A stretch of 15,581 nucleotides of DNA from NCBI GenBank assembly GCA_002364735.1, contig DEZB01000024.1:1-15581 (forward strand), in the 5' to 3' direction. A model generated the notes under the pieces. It had not been told where the DNA came from, ran no database searches, and saw only the letters and a list, made by a program, of their open reading frames with translations. Below are positions 1 through 7,296 of this stretch, piece by piece (position 1 is the stretch's first letter; the number at the start of each line of letters is the position of its first letter). Origin of the DNA: Bacteroidales bacterium UBA3143. GTDB taxonomy: Bacteria > Bacteroidota > Bacteroidia > Bacteroidales > Dysgonomonadaceae. Made by a program: the position numbers and the translations under genes.

Positions 1-13
1 TAACTTAATGACA

Positions 14-76
14 TTGGGCGCAAGTCTCTGACTTGTGCTTTTATTCTCCCAGGCACTGGTCAGAGACCAGCGCCAA
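14..76. repeat. Inverted pair of REP-like palindromes
   Basis: Two copies of one roughly 24-base unit face each other. Unit 1 is 14-38 (plus) and unit 2 is 53-76 (minus), separated by 14 bases. Each unit starts TTGG(G)CGC, has the core GTCTCTGAC and ends GTGC. Each unit is also a small hairpin by itself: CAAGTC-TCT-GACTTG in unit 1 and, read on minus, CTGGTC-TCT-GACCAG in unit 2. The units differ only by one inserted G and by two dinucleotides, one on each side of the stem, and those changes keep the stem paired. The element begins seven bases after the iorB stop. No T-run follows on minus, so it is not a standard terminator. The form resembles REP/BIME elements mobilised by RAYT transposases; no transposase is present here, so that origin is inference. 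Confidence 0.7.
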
Positions 77-82
77 CGAAGC

Positions 83-664
83 TTATACTTGAACAGCTAA
101 CTCTTCCCCTAAATCAAATGCTTTTAGGTTAAGTGCTATTATATCTTCTCCTTTATCTGCAAATAGCTCTTTTAAGCTGTTCTGAAATTGCTTTTTTTCA
201 ATTCCCAGAAATTTGGAAGCTAAACCAACCATTACAACATTTTCTACTTTGGCACTACCAGCTTCTAAAGCCGTCTTGCGAACATCGATAAAAATATGTT
301 TGAATCCACTGTTCTTAATTTGCTGAATGATTTGTTCTTCTTCTGGATAATTAGGAATGTTTTTCACAGTTTCGTTAGCTGTTATAATAATACCATCATC
401 GGCAAGAAATGGGAGGTATCGCAAAGATTCCATCAATTCCAAAGAAAGTATCAGGTCTGCTTTACCTTTTGGTATCAAATCGGAATAAATTTCTTTATCT
501 GAAATCCGTAAATGTGATTGTACTGCCCCCCCTCGCTGGCTCATTCCATGCACCTCTGCTTGTTTTATTTGTAATCCTGATAGCATCGCAGCATAATCAA
601 TAATGGCTGCTAATGTCAGGATCCCTTGTCCCCCAACTCCTGCTAATATAACATTTTTATGCAT
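83..664 (-). CDS. iorB: Indolepyruvate ferredoxin oxidoreductase, beta subunit
   Basis: This 193-residue protein is the pyruvate:ferredoxin oxidoreductase gamma-type subunit that partners IorA. Together they oxidatively decarboxylate aryl pyruvates (indolepyruvate, phenylpyruvate, hydroxyphenylpyruvate) to aryl-acetyl-CoA with reduction of ferredoxin, in the cytoplasm. The sequence shows the typical N-terminal GVGGQGILT (residues 9-17), the conserved AEVHGMSQRGGAV segment (about 37-49), and a length usual for IorB. Its ATG overlaps the last eight bases of iorA, which indicates translational coupling in one operon. The reaction can run in either direction in anaerobes, so both amino-acid fermentation and reductive synthesis of aromatic amino acids are possible. 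The gene ends just before a paired palindromic repeat. Confidence 0.93.
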   Translation of the reverse strand: MHKNVILAGVGGQGILTLAAIIDYAAMLSGLQIKQAEVHGMSQRGGAVQSHLRISDKEIYSDLIPKGKADLILSLELMESLRYLPFLADDGIIITANETVKNIPNYPEEEQIIQQIKNSGFKHIFIDVRKTALEAGSAKVENVVMVGLASKFLGIEKKQFQNSLKELFADKGEDIIALNLKAFDLGEELAVQV

Positions 665-2252
665 TGTTTGATTTTCTTTTCTTACGTTTTAATGTTTGAA
701 TGCACTCGCGAGTTGCCAAAACAACCGATACTCCATTATAGTTAAATTCGGCTTTAAGGATCTTAATGTTTTCATCCAGATTTCTCTTTAACGGAATAAT
801 GGTTTTGATATGTTCTTCTGACACACCCATGCCAAGGCATATTTTATATAATCTACCAAACCCCGAAGAGTCTTGTCCTCCAGTCATAGCTGTAGTGTAA
901 TTGTCCGATATTATTATAGTTACAGGCGAGTTATTATTTACAGCGTCAAGCAATCCTGTAATACCAGAATGAGTAAATGTGGAATCTCCAATAACTGCTA
1001 CTGCAGGATGTAAACCTGAATCGGCAGCACCAATGGCCATGGTTATAGACGCACCCATATTCACGCAAGTGTTAATAGCGTTAAAGGGTGGTAAAGCACC
1101 CAGTGTATAACAGCCAATGTCAGAGAAGACATGTTTTTCGTCATAATCTAATAAAGCTTTGTTTAAAGCTTCGTATAAATCGCGATGACTGCAACCGTCA
1201 CACAATCTTGGTGGACGACCGGGAATATCAAAAGTATCTTGTTGTTGTGAATCTCTTTTTATTCCTAATGCCTCAGCAATTGCGTCTGGTGACAACTCTC
1301 CTTTACGTGGTAATGCATTATCCAGTCTTCCTGAAATTTTTGAGTTATCAAAATATCCTCTCAACAGTTCTTCGTATACGGGATATCCTTCTTCAGCAAC
1401 TAATATCGAGTCACAACGATTATAGAAGTCTTTTGTCAATTTTTCGGGAAGAGGATATTGCGATATTTTTAAAACAGGAATATCTAATTCATGTTCCGTT
1501 ATAACTTCCATTACATAATTGTAGGCAAGACCCAAAGCAATAATTCCATGCTTACCTTTTCCTTCAATTACTTTATTGAATGGCGATGCTTCTGAGTAAT
1601 CAATTAGCTCCTTTTGCAACTCAAGCAAATCTGCATATTGCTTGCGTGCATTAGCTGGTAGAAGTATCCATTTCCTTTTGTCGGTTTCAGGGTTCAGTTC
1701 ATTTTGAGCAACGGGATCTTTGCTTTCAACTATAGCGCGAGAATGAGCAAGACGGGTAGTTATTCTAACTATAACAGGCAACTTTATTTGTTCGGAAAAA
1801 ACAAATGCGTCTCTTACACAGTCGTATGTTTCTTGTTGATTTGAAGGTTCTAATAGCGGCAGGTAAGAAAACTTACCGTATACCCTCGTGTCTTGTTCGT
1901 TTTGCGATGAATGCATAGATGGGTCATCAGCTACTACAACTACCAAGCCTCCGTGAATGCCCGTTATGGCTGAATTCATAAATGCATCAGCTGCAACATT
2001 TAGTCCTACGTGTTTCATACACACCAAGCTTCGTTTTCCAGCATAAGACATTCCCAAAGCAGATTCATAGGCAGTTTTTTCATTTGTCGACCAGTTGGAA
2101 TGAATTTTTTCCTTTTGTGCATAAGGGCTTTTTTGAATGTATTCGGTAATTTCTGTAGAAGGTGTTCCCGGATATGCATAAACACCTGAAATACCTTCGT
2201 CAAGGGCAGCCATTGCGATTGCTTCTGCGCCTAAAACTAATTGTTTGTTCAT
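657..2252 (-). CDS. iorA: Indolepyruvate ferredoxin oxidoreductase, alpha subunit, without ferredoxin domain
   Basis: This is the catalytic thiamine-pyrophosphate subunit of the aryl pyruvate:ferredoxin oxidoreductase. The N-terminal pyrimidine-binding domain contains the GVYAYPGTPSTEI stretch. The C-terminal TPP domain begins near PPRLCDGCSHRDLY (C351 and C354) and carries GDSTFTHSG (from about residue 422) and the SDNYTTAMTGGQ segment. Archaeal IorA proteins are over 600 residues and end in a two-cluster 4Fe-4S ferredoxin domain. This one stops about 531 residues in, right after ATRECIQTLKRKKRK, with no CxxCxxCxxxC motif. I chose the ATG at 2252 because GGAAAG lies seven bases before it; a GTG at 2267 would add only five residues. 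It is cotranscribed with iorB, which its 3' end overlaps, from a candidate promoter at 2464-2494. Confidence 0.93.
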   Translation of the reverse strand: MNKQLVLGAEAIAMAALDEGISGVYAYPGTPSTEITEYIQKSPYAQKEKIHSNWSTNEKTAYESALGMSYAGKRSLVCMKHVGLNVAADAFMNSAITGIHGGLVVVVADDPSMHSSQNEQDTRVYGKFSYLPLLEPSNQQETYDCVRDAFVFSEQIKLPVIVRITTRLAHSRAIVESKDPVAQNELNPETDKRKWILLPANARKQYADLLELQKELIDYSEASPFNKVIEGKGKHGIIALGLAYNYVMEVITEHELDIPVLKISQYPLPEKLTKDFYNRCDSILVAEEGYPVYEELLRGYFDNSKISGRLDNALPRKGELSPDAIAEALGIKRDSQQQDTFDIPGRPPRLCDGCSHRDLYEALNKALLDYDEKHVFSDIGCYTLGALPPFNAINTCVNMGASITMAIGAADSGLHPAVAVIGDSTFTHSGITGLLDAVNNNSPVTIIISDNYTTAMTGGQDSSGFGRLYKICLGMGVSEEHIKTIIPLKRNLDENIKILKAEFNYNGVSVVLATRECIQTLKRKKRKSNNA

Positions 2253-2351
2253 AAAATAACTTTCCACTAATTATTATTGTCTGATATGTGTCAGTTTAAT
2301 GTTAATAGGACTTTAAATGAAAAACCAATAGAGTTCTTTTAATATGGCAAT

Positions 2352-2404
2352 TTAAAAAAAATCAAAAAGCGCACTTTTAATTTCTATAACCAGAAATAAA
2401 GTGC
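2352..2404 (-). terminator. Terminator-like hairpin in the iorA leader
   Basis: On the minus strand, arms at 2404-2392 and 2385-2371 pair as a 13-bp stem (GCACTTT and ATTTCT blocks with a two-base bulge) around a six-base loop. The stem is followed by GCTTTTTGATTTTTTTT, a strong U-rich run. No T-run exists on the plus side, so the signal has a direction. It lies about 50 nt after the predicted iorA start point and about 120 nt before the iorA ATG. It could be an attenuator that controls iorAB, or the 3' end of an independent small RNA of about 105 nt. No known riboswitch consensus was recognised in the upstream leader. Confidence 0.6.
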
Positions 2405-2463
2405 ACCTCTTCTGCATTTCGTGATGTAAAACTCACTGCATCTGTTGTAACTGTAATCAATAA

Positions 2464-2494
2464 CAAAGGTAGCGATATGTTTTAAACAAACAAT
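2464..2494 (-). promoter_or_regulatory. Bacteroidota-type promoter for iorAB
   Basis: Read on minus there is ATTG (2494-2491), 19 bases, then TACCTTTG (2471-2464). This matches the Bacteroidota -33 TTG / -7 TAnnTTTG pattern with normal spacing. Predicted transcription starts near 2457, giving iorA a leader of about 205 nt that contains the terminator-like hairpin. Confidence 0.6.
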
Positions 2495-2892
2495 TTTTAT
2501 TTAAATAAAGTGACTAATGATAAGCATACGCTACACATATATTTCTAATTCGATAGTAAAGATGTACTTTTGATTGCTTTATCGTTATATCGCAGAACGT
2601 ATAAACAGTTTAATTGCAATTTAAGCTATTAATATTGTTTTATTAGCGATGCCTTAATATAAATTACTTGGTCGTATCTTAAGAATAAAAAAAGAAAAAT
2701 GAGAAAGAAAGATATGAAAACTGAGAACCCAGAAAAGATTCTTTTAAAACGAATTTAGCTCAACACTCTTAAATAAAATATTAGAAAATAAAACTTGATT
2801 ATTCATATTACCATACTCTTTAGATGAAAATGAAGAAAGTTATTTAATTGATTTTATTTTACCCTTTAACAACAGAATTATCAGTTTATAAC
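2495..2892. other. Intergenic stretch without a supported gene
   Basis: This very AT-rich spacer lies between the divergent iorAB and beta-helix units. I see no tRNA, no tandem repeat and no open frame of convincing coding character on either strand. The only short candidate is a 19-codon plus-strand frame starting at an ATG at 2700. It has no clear ribosome-binding site and is not called. The spacer may hold degraded sequence or unrecognised regulatory sites. Confidence 0.5.
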
Positions 2893-2900
2893 TATCTTTG
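2893..2900 (+). promoter_or_regulatory. Candidate -7 box for the beta-helix gene
   Basis: TATCTTTG matches the Bacteroidota -7 consensus exactly and stands 47 bases before the ATG at 2948, implying a leader of about 40 nt. No convincing TTTG or TTG box is found 18-21 bases upstream, so this may be an activated or weaker promoter. Confidence 0.5.
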
Positions 2901-2947
2901 CTTTGAATGCAATATTAAACATCTAAATCTTTTAAATCTTTTCGGAA

Positions 2948-4627
2948 ATGATTCGTATTAAAAACTCAACAAGTATTCAACATTTACTATTATTTTTCTT
3001 TTTATTCTCGAGTGTAATAAGCATGGCACAGATACAGAAAAAAGGACTACCTGAAAATGTCGTAATAACATCTAACAAAGGCAAAACTGGAGTACAAAGC
3101 AATGAAAATGGAGAATTGCAGCTAAATGTTTCTCCAAAAGATGTCAATAAATTTCAAACCAATGGCGTTGTTTATTACAGCGATTTTGGAGCTAAGGGTG
3201 ATGGCAAAACCGATGATATTGATGCAATTGCTGCTACTCATGCGTTCGCAAATCAGCATAATCTATTGGTGAAAGCAGATGAGGGAGCAACATACTATAT
3301 AAGCGGCAAAAATCGTACAGCTGTTGTCCGTACTAATACAGATTTTGGCACAGCTGCATTCATCATTGACGATACTGATGTTCAAAACCGAAATGCTAAT
3401 ATTTTTATGGTGAGCTCAGCTCTGCAACCATTTAAACTTGAGGGAGTAACATCCCTTAAGAGGAATCAGAGAAAAATTGACGTCTCTTTACCTAAAGCTT
3501 GCCTTATTACGGCTACCAATTCCAACATAAAACGTTACATCAGGTTTGGTCCAAACCAAAATAAAGGGTCGTCGCAAACGGATATTTTTATTGTTGACAA
3601 AGACGGCAACATCGATATGAATGCTCCGCTGATATGGGATTTTGATGAAATCACTGATATTACTGCACTTCCTATTGACGAAATAACTTTAAAAATCAAC
3701 GGAGGTCGTTTTATGACAATTGCTAATAAAGTAGTTTCAAAATACAGCTACTATGGTCGTGGCATCGCTATCAAGCGTTCCAATGTTGTAGTGGACGGTC
3801 TGGAGCATCGCATTACGGGCGAAGGTGATAGTGGAGCACCTTACAGCGGCTTCATCAATGTGAGTGAATGTGCCAATGTAACTGTCCAAAACACTATTTT
3901 GACTGGGCACAAAACTTATAAAACCATAGGCTCAGCTGGAGTTGAGGTCTCTATGGGCACTTACGATATCTCTATCGGTAGAGCACTTAACGTGTCGTTT
4001 ATAAATTGTAGCCAAACAAATGATATCAACGATAGTAAGTATTGGGGAATTATGGGATCTAACTATTGCAAAAACCTTATTTTCGACAATTGTGTTTTTT
4101 CCCGATTTGACGCACACATGGGTGTTGCAAATGCTACAATTCGCAACTCAACTTTGGGACACCAAGGAATAAACGCTATCGGCAGTGGCATCTTTACGTT
4201 GGAGAACTCTACCGTTCGAGGAAGAACTCTTATTAATTTGCGTTCTGATTATGGCAGTACTTGGCAAGGGAAATTAATTATTCGCAATTGTGTTTTCGTT
4301 CCAGCAAATGGTAGACCTGTCAGCGCCAGCTTGATTGGTGGTTTCAATTCTGGGATGCATGATTTCGGATACACCTGTTATATGCCTGAACGTATTACCA
4401 TAGATTCACTTTATATCGACGATTCTAATCACCCAGATAATTACCAAGGACCAGCTATCTTTGGAGATTTCAATTCTAAAAAGAGTGATGACTCTTACGA
4501 AGAAAAGTATCCTTATATAATAACTAAGGAAGTATCCCTCAAGAATGTGTCTACTGCAAGTGGCAAACCTGTGAGAATTAGTGACAACACATTTATGTTT
4601 AAAGAGGTGAAAGTAAATCGTAAATAA
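2948..4627 (+). CDS. Secreted right-handed beta-helix (pectate lyase-superfamily) protein
   Basis: This 559-residue protein starts with a Sec signal peptide: basic MIRIK, then a hydrophobic run LLLFFFLFSSVIS and a likely SPase I cut at SMA|Q near residue 27. Residues 75-95 contain YYSDFGAKGDGKTDDIDAI (D79-D90), the hallmark N-terminus of Pectate_lyase_3 / Pect-lyase_RHGA_epim beta-helix proteins. The middle and C-terminal parts are rich in short V/I/N-x-T/S strands typical of coiled parallel beta-strands (for example NVVVDGLEHRI, NVTVQNTIL, NLIFDNCVF, ATIRNSTL, LIIRNCVF). It probably acts in the periplasm or at the cell surface on a polysaccharide, as a lyase, hydrolase or epimerase. I cannot identify catalytic residues or a substrate. 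No C-terminal sorting domain is evident. It is a single gene ending at a long inverted repeat. Confidence 0.8.
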   Translation: MIRIKNSTSIQHLLLFFFLFSSVISMAQIQKKGLPENVVITSNKGKTGVQSNENGELQLNVSPKDVNKFQTNGVVYYSDFGAKGDGKTDDIDAIAATHAFANQHNLLVKADEGATYYISGKNRTAVVRTNTDFGTAAFIIDDTDVQNRNANIFMVSSALQPFKLEGVTSLKRNQRKIDVSLPKACLITATNSNIKRYIRFGPNQNKGSSQTDIFIVDKDGNIDMNAPLIWDFDEITDITALPIDEITLKINGGRFMTIANKVVSKYSYYGRGIAIKRSNVVVDGLEHRITGEGDSGAPYSGFINVSECANVTVQNTILTGHKTYKTIGSAGVEVSMGTYDISIGRALNVSFINCSQTNDINDSKYWGIMGSNYCKNLIFDNCVFSRFDAHMGVANATIRNSTLGHQGINAIGSGIFTLENSTVRGRTLINLRSDYGSTWQGKLIIRNCVFVPANGRPVSASLIGGFNSGMHDFGYTCYMPERITIDSLYIDDSNHPDNYQGPAIFGDFNSKKSDDSYEEKYPYIITKEVSLKNVSTASGKPVRISDNTFMFKEVKVNRK

Positions 4628-4681
4628 TTACTAAAATCTTTCATATTGATTTGGGGATCTAAATCCCTCAGCGTTTAATAT

Positions 4682-4726
4682 ATACAATTCACCATCAATG
4701 TATTTAACATTGATGGTGAATTGTAT
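4682..4726. terminator. 19-bp perfect inverted repeat between convergent genes
   Basis: Arms 4682-4700 and 4708-4726 are perfectly complementary over 19 bases around the seven-base loop TATTTAA. It lies 54 bases after the beta-helix stop and 66 bases after the end of the minus-strand gene, a natural place for a bidirectional terminator. There is no T-run on either side, unlike the other terminators in this window, so the mechanism could instead be RNA processing or 3'-end protection. Confidence 0.55.
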
Positions 4727-4792
4727 TATGGATAGACAGAATGCCGAGAAATGAATTAAAACAAGTGAGTAAATTCTTTATAAAATTGATAA

Positions 4793-5614
4793 TTATCGGG
4801 TATTAATTACCAGATCCGTAGGTTCAAAAGCTACGCACTCCATGGTAGCGCTGCTATTTTTCTTTTTCTTGTTCTTCTTATCCCCCATTTCCATATACAT
4901 CATCAGCCCATTTTTATATTCTTCTGAGAATTTCTGCATTGCTGGCGGAATGTTGGCATGTTCACTTTTAAACATATTTCCGAAGCCTGCTTCCATTTCA
5001 GGAGCGATATAGATAGTAAATTTATATTCATCATTTTCCATCTCGCGTCCAACGCAGTCGTAACCCAGAAACTTGCGATTGGGAAGCTCTTTAATGGTGT
5101 AATCGCTATAAGTATCTATGTCTTCTTCATCAATTGTATTGCTTAAATCAATTTCTGTAGCTATTGCCATTCCGTTTACATTAGTAAATACAGCATTATT
5201 GCCTTGATCGAATACCATTGACATATTCATGTTCTTGTCTCCACCCATATTCATTTTTACACCCATGTAAGGTTCCGTTTTACTAAGAAAGTAATCAAAA
5301 TCGACTTCTCCTTCTTGGGTGCTCATTTTTAATGTATAACGATAATCAAACTTATACGTAGCTGGCAATTTAGACATATCAACTTTATTGCCAATAGGGT
5401 TCATTAGCTTACCAAAATCTGGATTAAGAAGTTTGTCCATAGCCTCCCCAGTTTTATCGGCAGCTTTATCGGCAACCTTGTCTGCAGCTTTGTCAATAAC
5501 CATATCCTCAGTCTTTTCCAAAACACGTTCTTTTAATTTTTTAAAAAACTGGGCATTGGATTGGCTCACTCCAAAACTGACAAGTAAAGTTGCAATTAGT
5601 AATATTCTTTTCAT
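4793..5614 (-). CDS. Secreted DUF4412-like protein of unknown function
   Basis: This 273-residue protein has a signal peptide (MKRILLIATLLVSFGVSQSNA|Q, cut near residue 21-22), so it is exported to the periplasm. After FFKKLKERVLEKTEDMV comes a charged amphipathic segment with repeated DKAADK units (about 41-60), probably a helix or coiled coil. Residues from about 85 form a beta-rich domain: TYKFDYRYTLKMST, a MNMGGDKNMNMSMVFD segment, and a FLGYDCVGREMENDEYKFTIYIAPE stretch, in the manner of DUF4412 proteins of Bacteroidota. A lysine-rich stretch (KKNKKKKNSS) precedes the C-terminus. DUF4412 has no known biochemical role. The fold could be related to LolA/LolB-type lipid binding, but that is speculation. 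Three 12-bp tandem repeats lie about 80 bases upstream. Confidence 0.7.
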   Translation of the reverse strand: MKRILLIATLLVSFGVSQSNAQFFKKLKERVLEKTEDMVIDKAADKVADKAADKTGEAMDKLLNPDFGKLMNPIGNKVDMSKLPATYKFDYRYTLKMSTQEGEVDFDYFLSKTEPYMGVKMNMGGDKNMNMSMVFDQGNNAVFTNVNGMAIATEIDLSNTIDEEDIDTYSDYTIKELPNRKFLGYDCVGREMENDEYKFTIYIAPEMEAGFGNMFKSEHANIPPAMQKFSEEYKNGLMMYMEMGDKKNKKKKNSSATMECVAFEPTDLVINTR

Positions 5615-5695
5615 TTTGTTTTATTTTTAATTAGTACATTTGGTAAGCACATAATCAGACAGAATTAAATCATATACTAAGAACAATTATTTATG

Positions 5696-5731
5696 TTAGA
5701 GTTAATATTAGAGTTAATATTAGAGTTAATA
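5696..5731. repeat. Three perfect 12-bp tandem repeats
   Basis: TTAGAGTTAATA occurs three times head to tail with no mismatch (5696-5707, 5708-5719, 5720-5731). The array lies 82 bases upstream of the DUF4412-like start. If the weak promoter at 5772-5779 is real, it lies in that mRNA's leader; otherwise it could be an operator. The unit contains TTAATATTA across the junctions, a short palindrome. Confidence 0.9.
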
Positions 5732-5771
5732 ATCCTATGATCTGATCACATGATTGTTGAATCTTAGATTT

Positions 5772-5779
5772 CAAAACTA
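5772..5779 (-). promoter_or_regulatory. Weak candidate -7 box for the DUF4412-like gene
   Basis: On minus the sequence TAGTTTTG fits TAnnTTTG. No -33 box is seen at the right distance, and it would give a long leader of about 150 nt containing the tandem repeats. It is the only match upstream of this gene, so it is listed with low confidence. Confidence 0.3.
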
Positions 5780-5971
5780 CTATTAAAACCATAAATCTAC
5801 TATAACTATTTTCTCAAATAATTGTAATAGCACTTATTTCTCTATATTATTAGAGGAACCAAAGAAAACAATGGTGAAAAAAATTTTTATGGTGAGAATA
5901 TTTTTCTAAAGTAGATTTTTTATAAGGTAACGTTGTGAAATAAATGAATTAATAACTGCAAGATATAATAC
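5780..5971. other. Intergenic AT-rich stretch, no gene seen
   Basis: This is the middle of the 492-base gap between the DUF4412-like gene and the small unknown gene. It contains no open frame longer than about a dozen codons with coding character and no RNA gene that I recognise. Confidence 0.5.
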
Positions 5972-6003
5972 AAGGGTCAAATCTTAAAAAAGAATCGACC
6001 CTT
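5972..6003 (-). terminator. Candidate hairpin terminator for the small unknown gene
   Basis: Arms AAGGGTC (5972-5978) and GACCCTT (5997-6003) pair, and the stem extends inward to 14 positions with two mismatches around an A-rich loop. It lies 104 bases downstream of the stop at 6107. The following minus sequence, GTATTATATCTTG, is only modestly T-rich, so termination is plausible but not certain. Confidence 0.4.
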
Positions 6004-6106
6004 ATATGTAGCTTGTAATTGCTAAAAACCGTATATTTTAAGGTTATAAATTCAATTTAGTATTTTGTTTTTTTGTATAAGAGAATAAGACCATAAACAC
6101 TAACTC

Positions 6107-6358
6107 TTACTGTTTTAGATCTGTCTTAGTATCAATATCCAACTTTTGACTTGCACCTTTTTGAGGTGATCCATCATCGTTGTAACCAATATGAGATACC
6201 CCCAATTCTCCCTTTTTGAATTTTTCTAAATCTGTATGTCTATCTGTTTCTTCAGATGGAGTTGTTTTGTTTTTTCTGGTTTTACCGTCAATAAATTCTG
6301 CTGGAGGATTGGTGTCGAAATCATTTTCACTCAATTTGTCGTCTTTTTTGTCTTCCAT
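6107..6358 (-). CDS. Small hydrophilic protein of unknown function
   Basis: This 83-residue protein starts at an ATG (MEDKKDDKLSEND). It is highly charged throughout (many D, E and K), with no hydrophobic core, cysteine, signal peptide or membrane segment, and is probably disordered. The middle contains PAEFIDGKTRKNK and the last third GVSHIGYNDDGSPQKGAS, which looks the most conserved-like part. I recognise no family. It lies alone between the DUF4412-like gene and tsaB, 166 bases from tsaB, with a possible terminator downstream. The sustained open frame and charged composition in an AT-rich region argue for a real gene, but no function can be given. Confidence 0.6.
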   Translation of the reverse strand: MEDKKDDKLSENDFDTNPPAEFIDGKTRKNKTTPSEETDRHTDLEKFKKGELGVSHIGYNDDGSPQKGASQKLDIDTKTDLKQ

Positions 6359-6524
6359 AATTTTGTCGCTTATGTCTATTTTAATTCAATGATAAAATAA
6401 TGATAATCTATTAATGGAACAAATACATATTCAATTATGTTCGTAATGGAGATATTAAGGTCTACATTTTATCAAAAACTCAAGATTGACATAAAATACT
6501 AACTAAACAATGTGTTTTACACAC

Positions 6525-7220
6525 TTATAAAATCTTATTCTTTGGCTTTGTAGCTACAAAATCTTTTAAATAGAAAGGCTCGAAATAGGCAACGTTCTCA
6601 AACTGTTCTTTTTTATATGCCTTCAAACTTATGTCAACCATATTAGATGCTAATGGATAAACAACATCAATAAAAATAGCATTTGGATGATTAATTAGCT
6701 CTTTACATTTGAAAGCACCATCGCCAAAAAAAGCGACTTTGTGCTTTGACAACAAAGATTCAAAACTATTCTCTTCAATTATTTTGGCTGTTGTAGGCTG
6801 TATGATATTTAAAGAAGAATCATACACAGATGTGTACACTTCCATCCTTCGTGCATCAATCATGGGACAAAGTAAAGTGTCTTTGTCTACTCTCTTACTC
6901 ATTGTCCAAGCCATAATATCTAAAGTGGGCAGTGCAATCAATTTAGATCCCAATCCATAGGCAAGACCTTTAGCTTCGGAAACTCCTATACGTAAACCTG
7001 TATATGAACCAGGACCACTACTTACGGCAATAGCTTCTATTGTAATATTATTCTTGCTTGCAAATTTAATAGCTTCTTCTGTAAAAACACCCAACAGAGT
7101 GGCGTGCGATTGTGCAGTATGACTCTCTCTGTTGAAAACCAATTCTCCTAAGCAGGAGAGTGCGCATGAACAGACTTGCGTTGCTGTTTCTATATGTAGT
7201 ATGTTGCTGTTTGTATTCAT
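6525..7220 (-). CDS. tsaB: tRNA threonylcarbamoyladenosine biosynthesis protein TsaB
   Basis: TsaB (YeaZ) is the non-catalytic ASKHA-fold partner of TsaD. Together with TsaE it transfers the threonylcarbamoyl group to A37 of ANN-decoding tRNAs in the cytoplasm. The 231-residue sequence has the N-terminal ILHIETATQVCSCAL strand-loop and the diagnostic SGPGSYTGLRIG (residues 68-79). These are followed by KGLAYGLGSKLIALPTLDIMA and by PMIDARRMEVYTSVYD, the usual DARR.EVY motif. The length is normal. It is not next to tsaD or rimI here and appears to be a single gene, separated from the glycosidase upstream by a terminator. The C-terminus is basic (KPKNKIL). Confidence 0.95.
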   Translation of the reverse strand: MNTNSNILHIETATQVCSCALSCLGELVFNRESHTAQSHATLLGVFTEEAIKFASKNNITIEAIAVSSGPGSYTGLRIGVSEAKGLAYGLGSKLIALPTLDIMAWTMSKRVDKDTLLCPMIDARRMEVYTSVYDSSLNIIQPTTAKIIEENSFESLLSKHKVAFFGDGAFKCKELINHPNAIFIDVVYPLASNMVDISLKAYKKEQFENVAYFEPFYLKDFVATKPKNKIL

Positions 7221-7249
7221 TGTCTTTAAATAAAGTGGAAAGATAGCAA

Positions 7250-7257
7250 CAAAATTA
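7250..7257 (-). promoter_or_regulatory. Candidate -7 box for tsaB
   Basis: On minus, TAATTTTG fits TAnnTTTG and lies 29 bases before the tsaB ATG. No good -33 box is seen at 18-21 bases upstream. Confidence 0.4.
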
Positions 7258-7296
7258 GCTATAACAGACGAGTTGAGAAAATTTTAAAACACTATT

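Noticed and set aside
14..76. Reading the paired palindromes as the iorAB terminator.
   Set aside because: No T-run follows either hairpin on minus, and the two-unit inverted design fits a repeat element better.
1088..1504. Long open frame (138 codons) on plus inside iorA.
   Set aside because: It is antisense to a confidently identified gene, and its translation has no domain or coding character.
2352..2417. A 21-codon minus-strand frame in the iorA leader, ending in a Phe-rich stretch (LFDFF), resembling an attenuation leader peptide.
   Set aside because: The frame runs through the terminator hairpin itself and the Phe codons are forced by the T-run. True attenuation peptides precede the terminator. 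No ribosome-binding site supports it.
2700..2759. A 19-codon plus-strand frame (MRKKDMKTENPEKIL...) in the intergenic region.
   Set aside because: It is too short, lacks a promoter with a matching -33 and -7 pair, and is in purine-rich DNA where such frames arise by chance.
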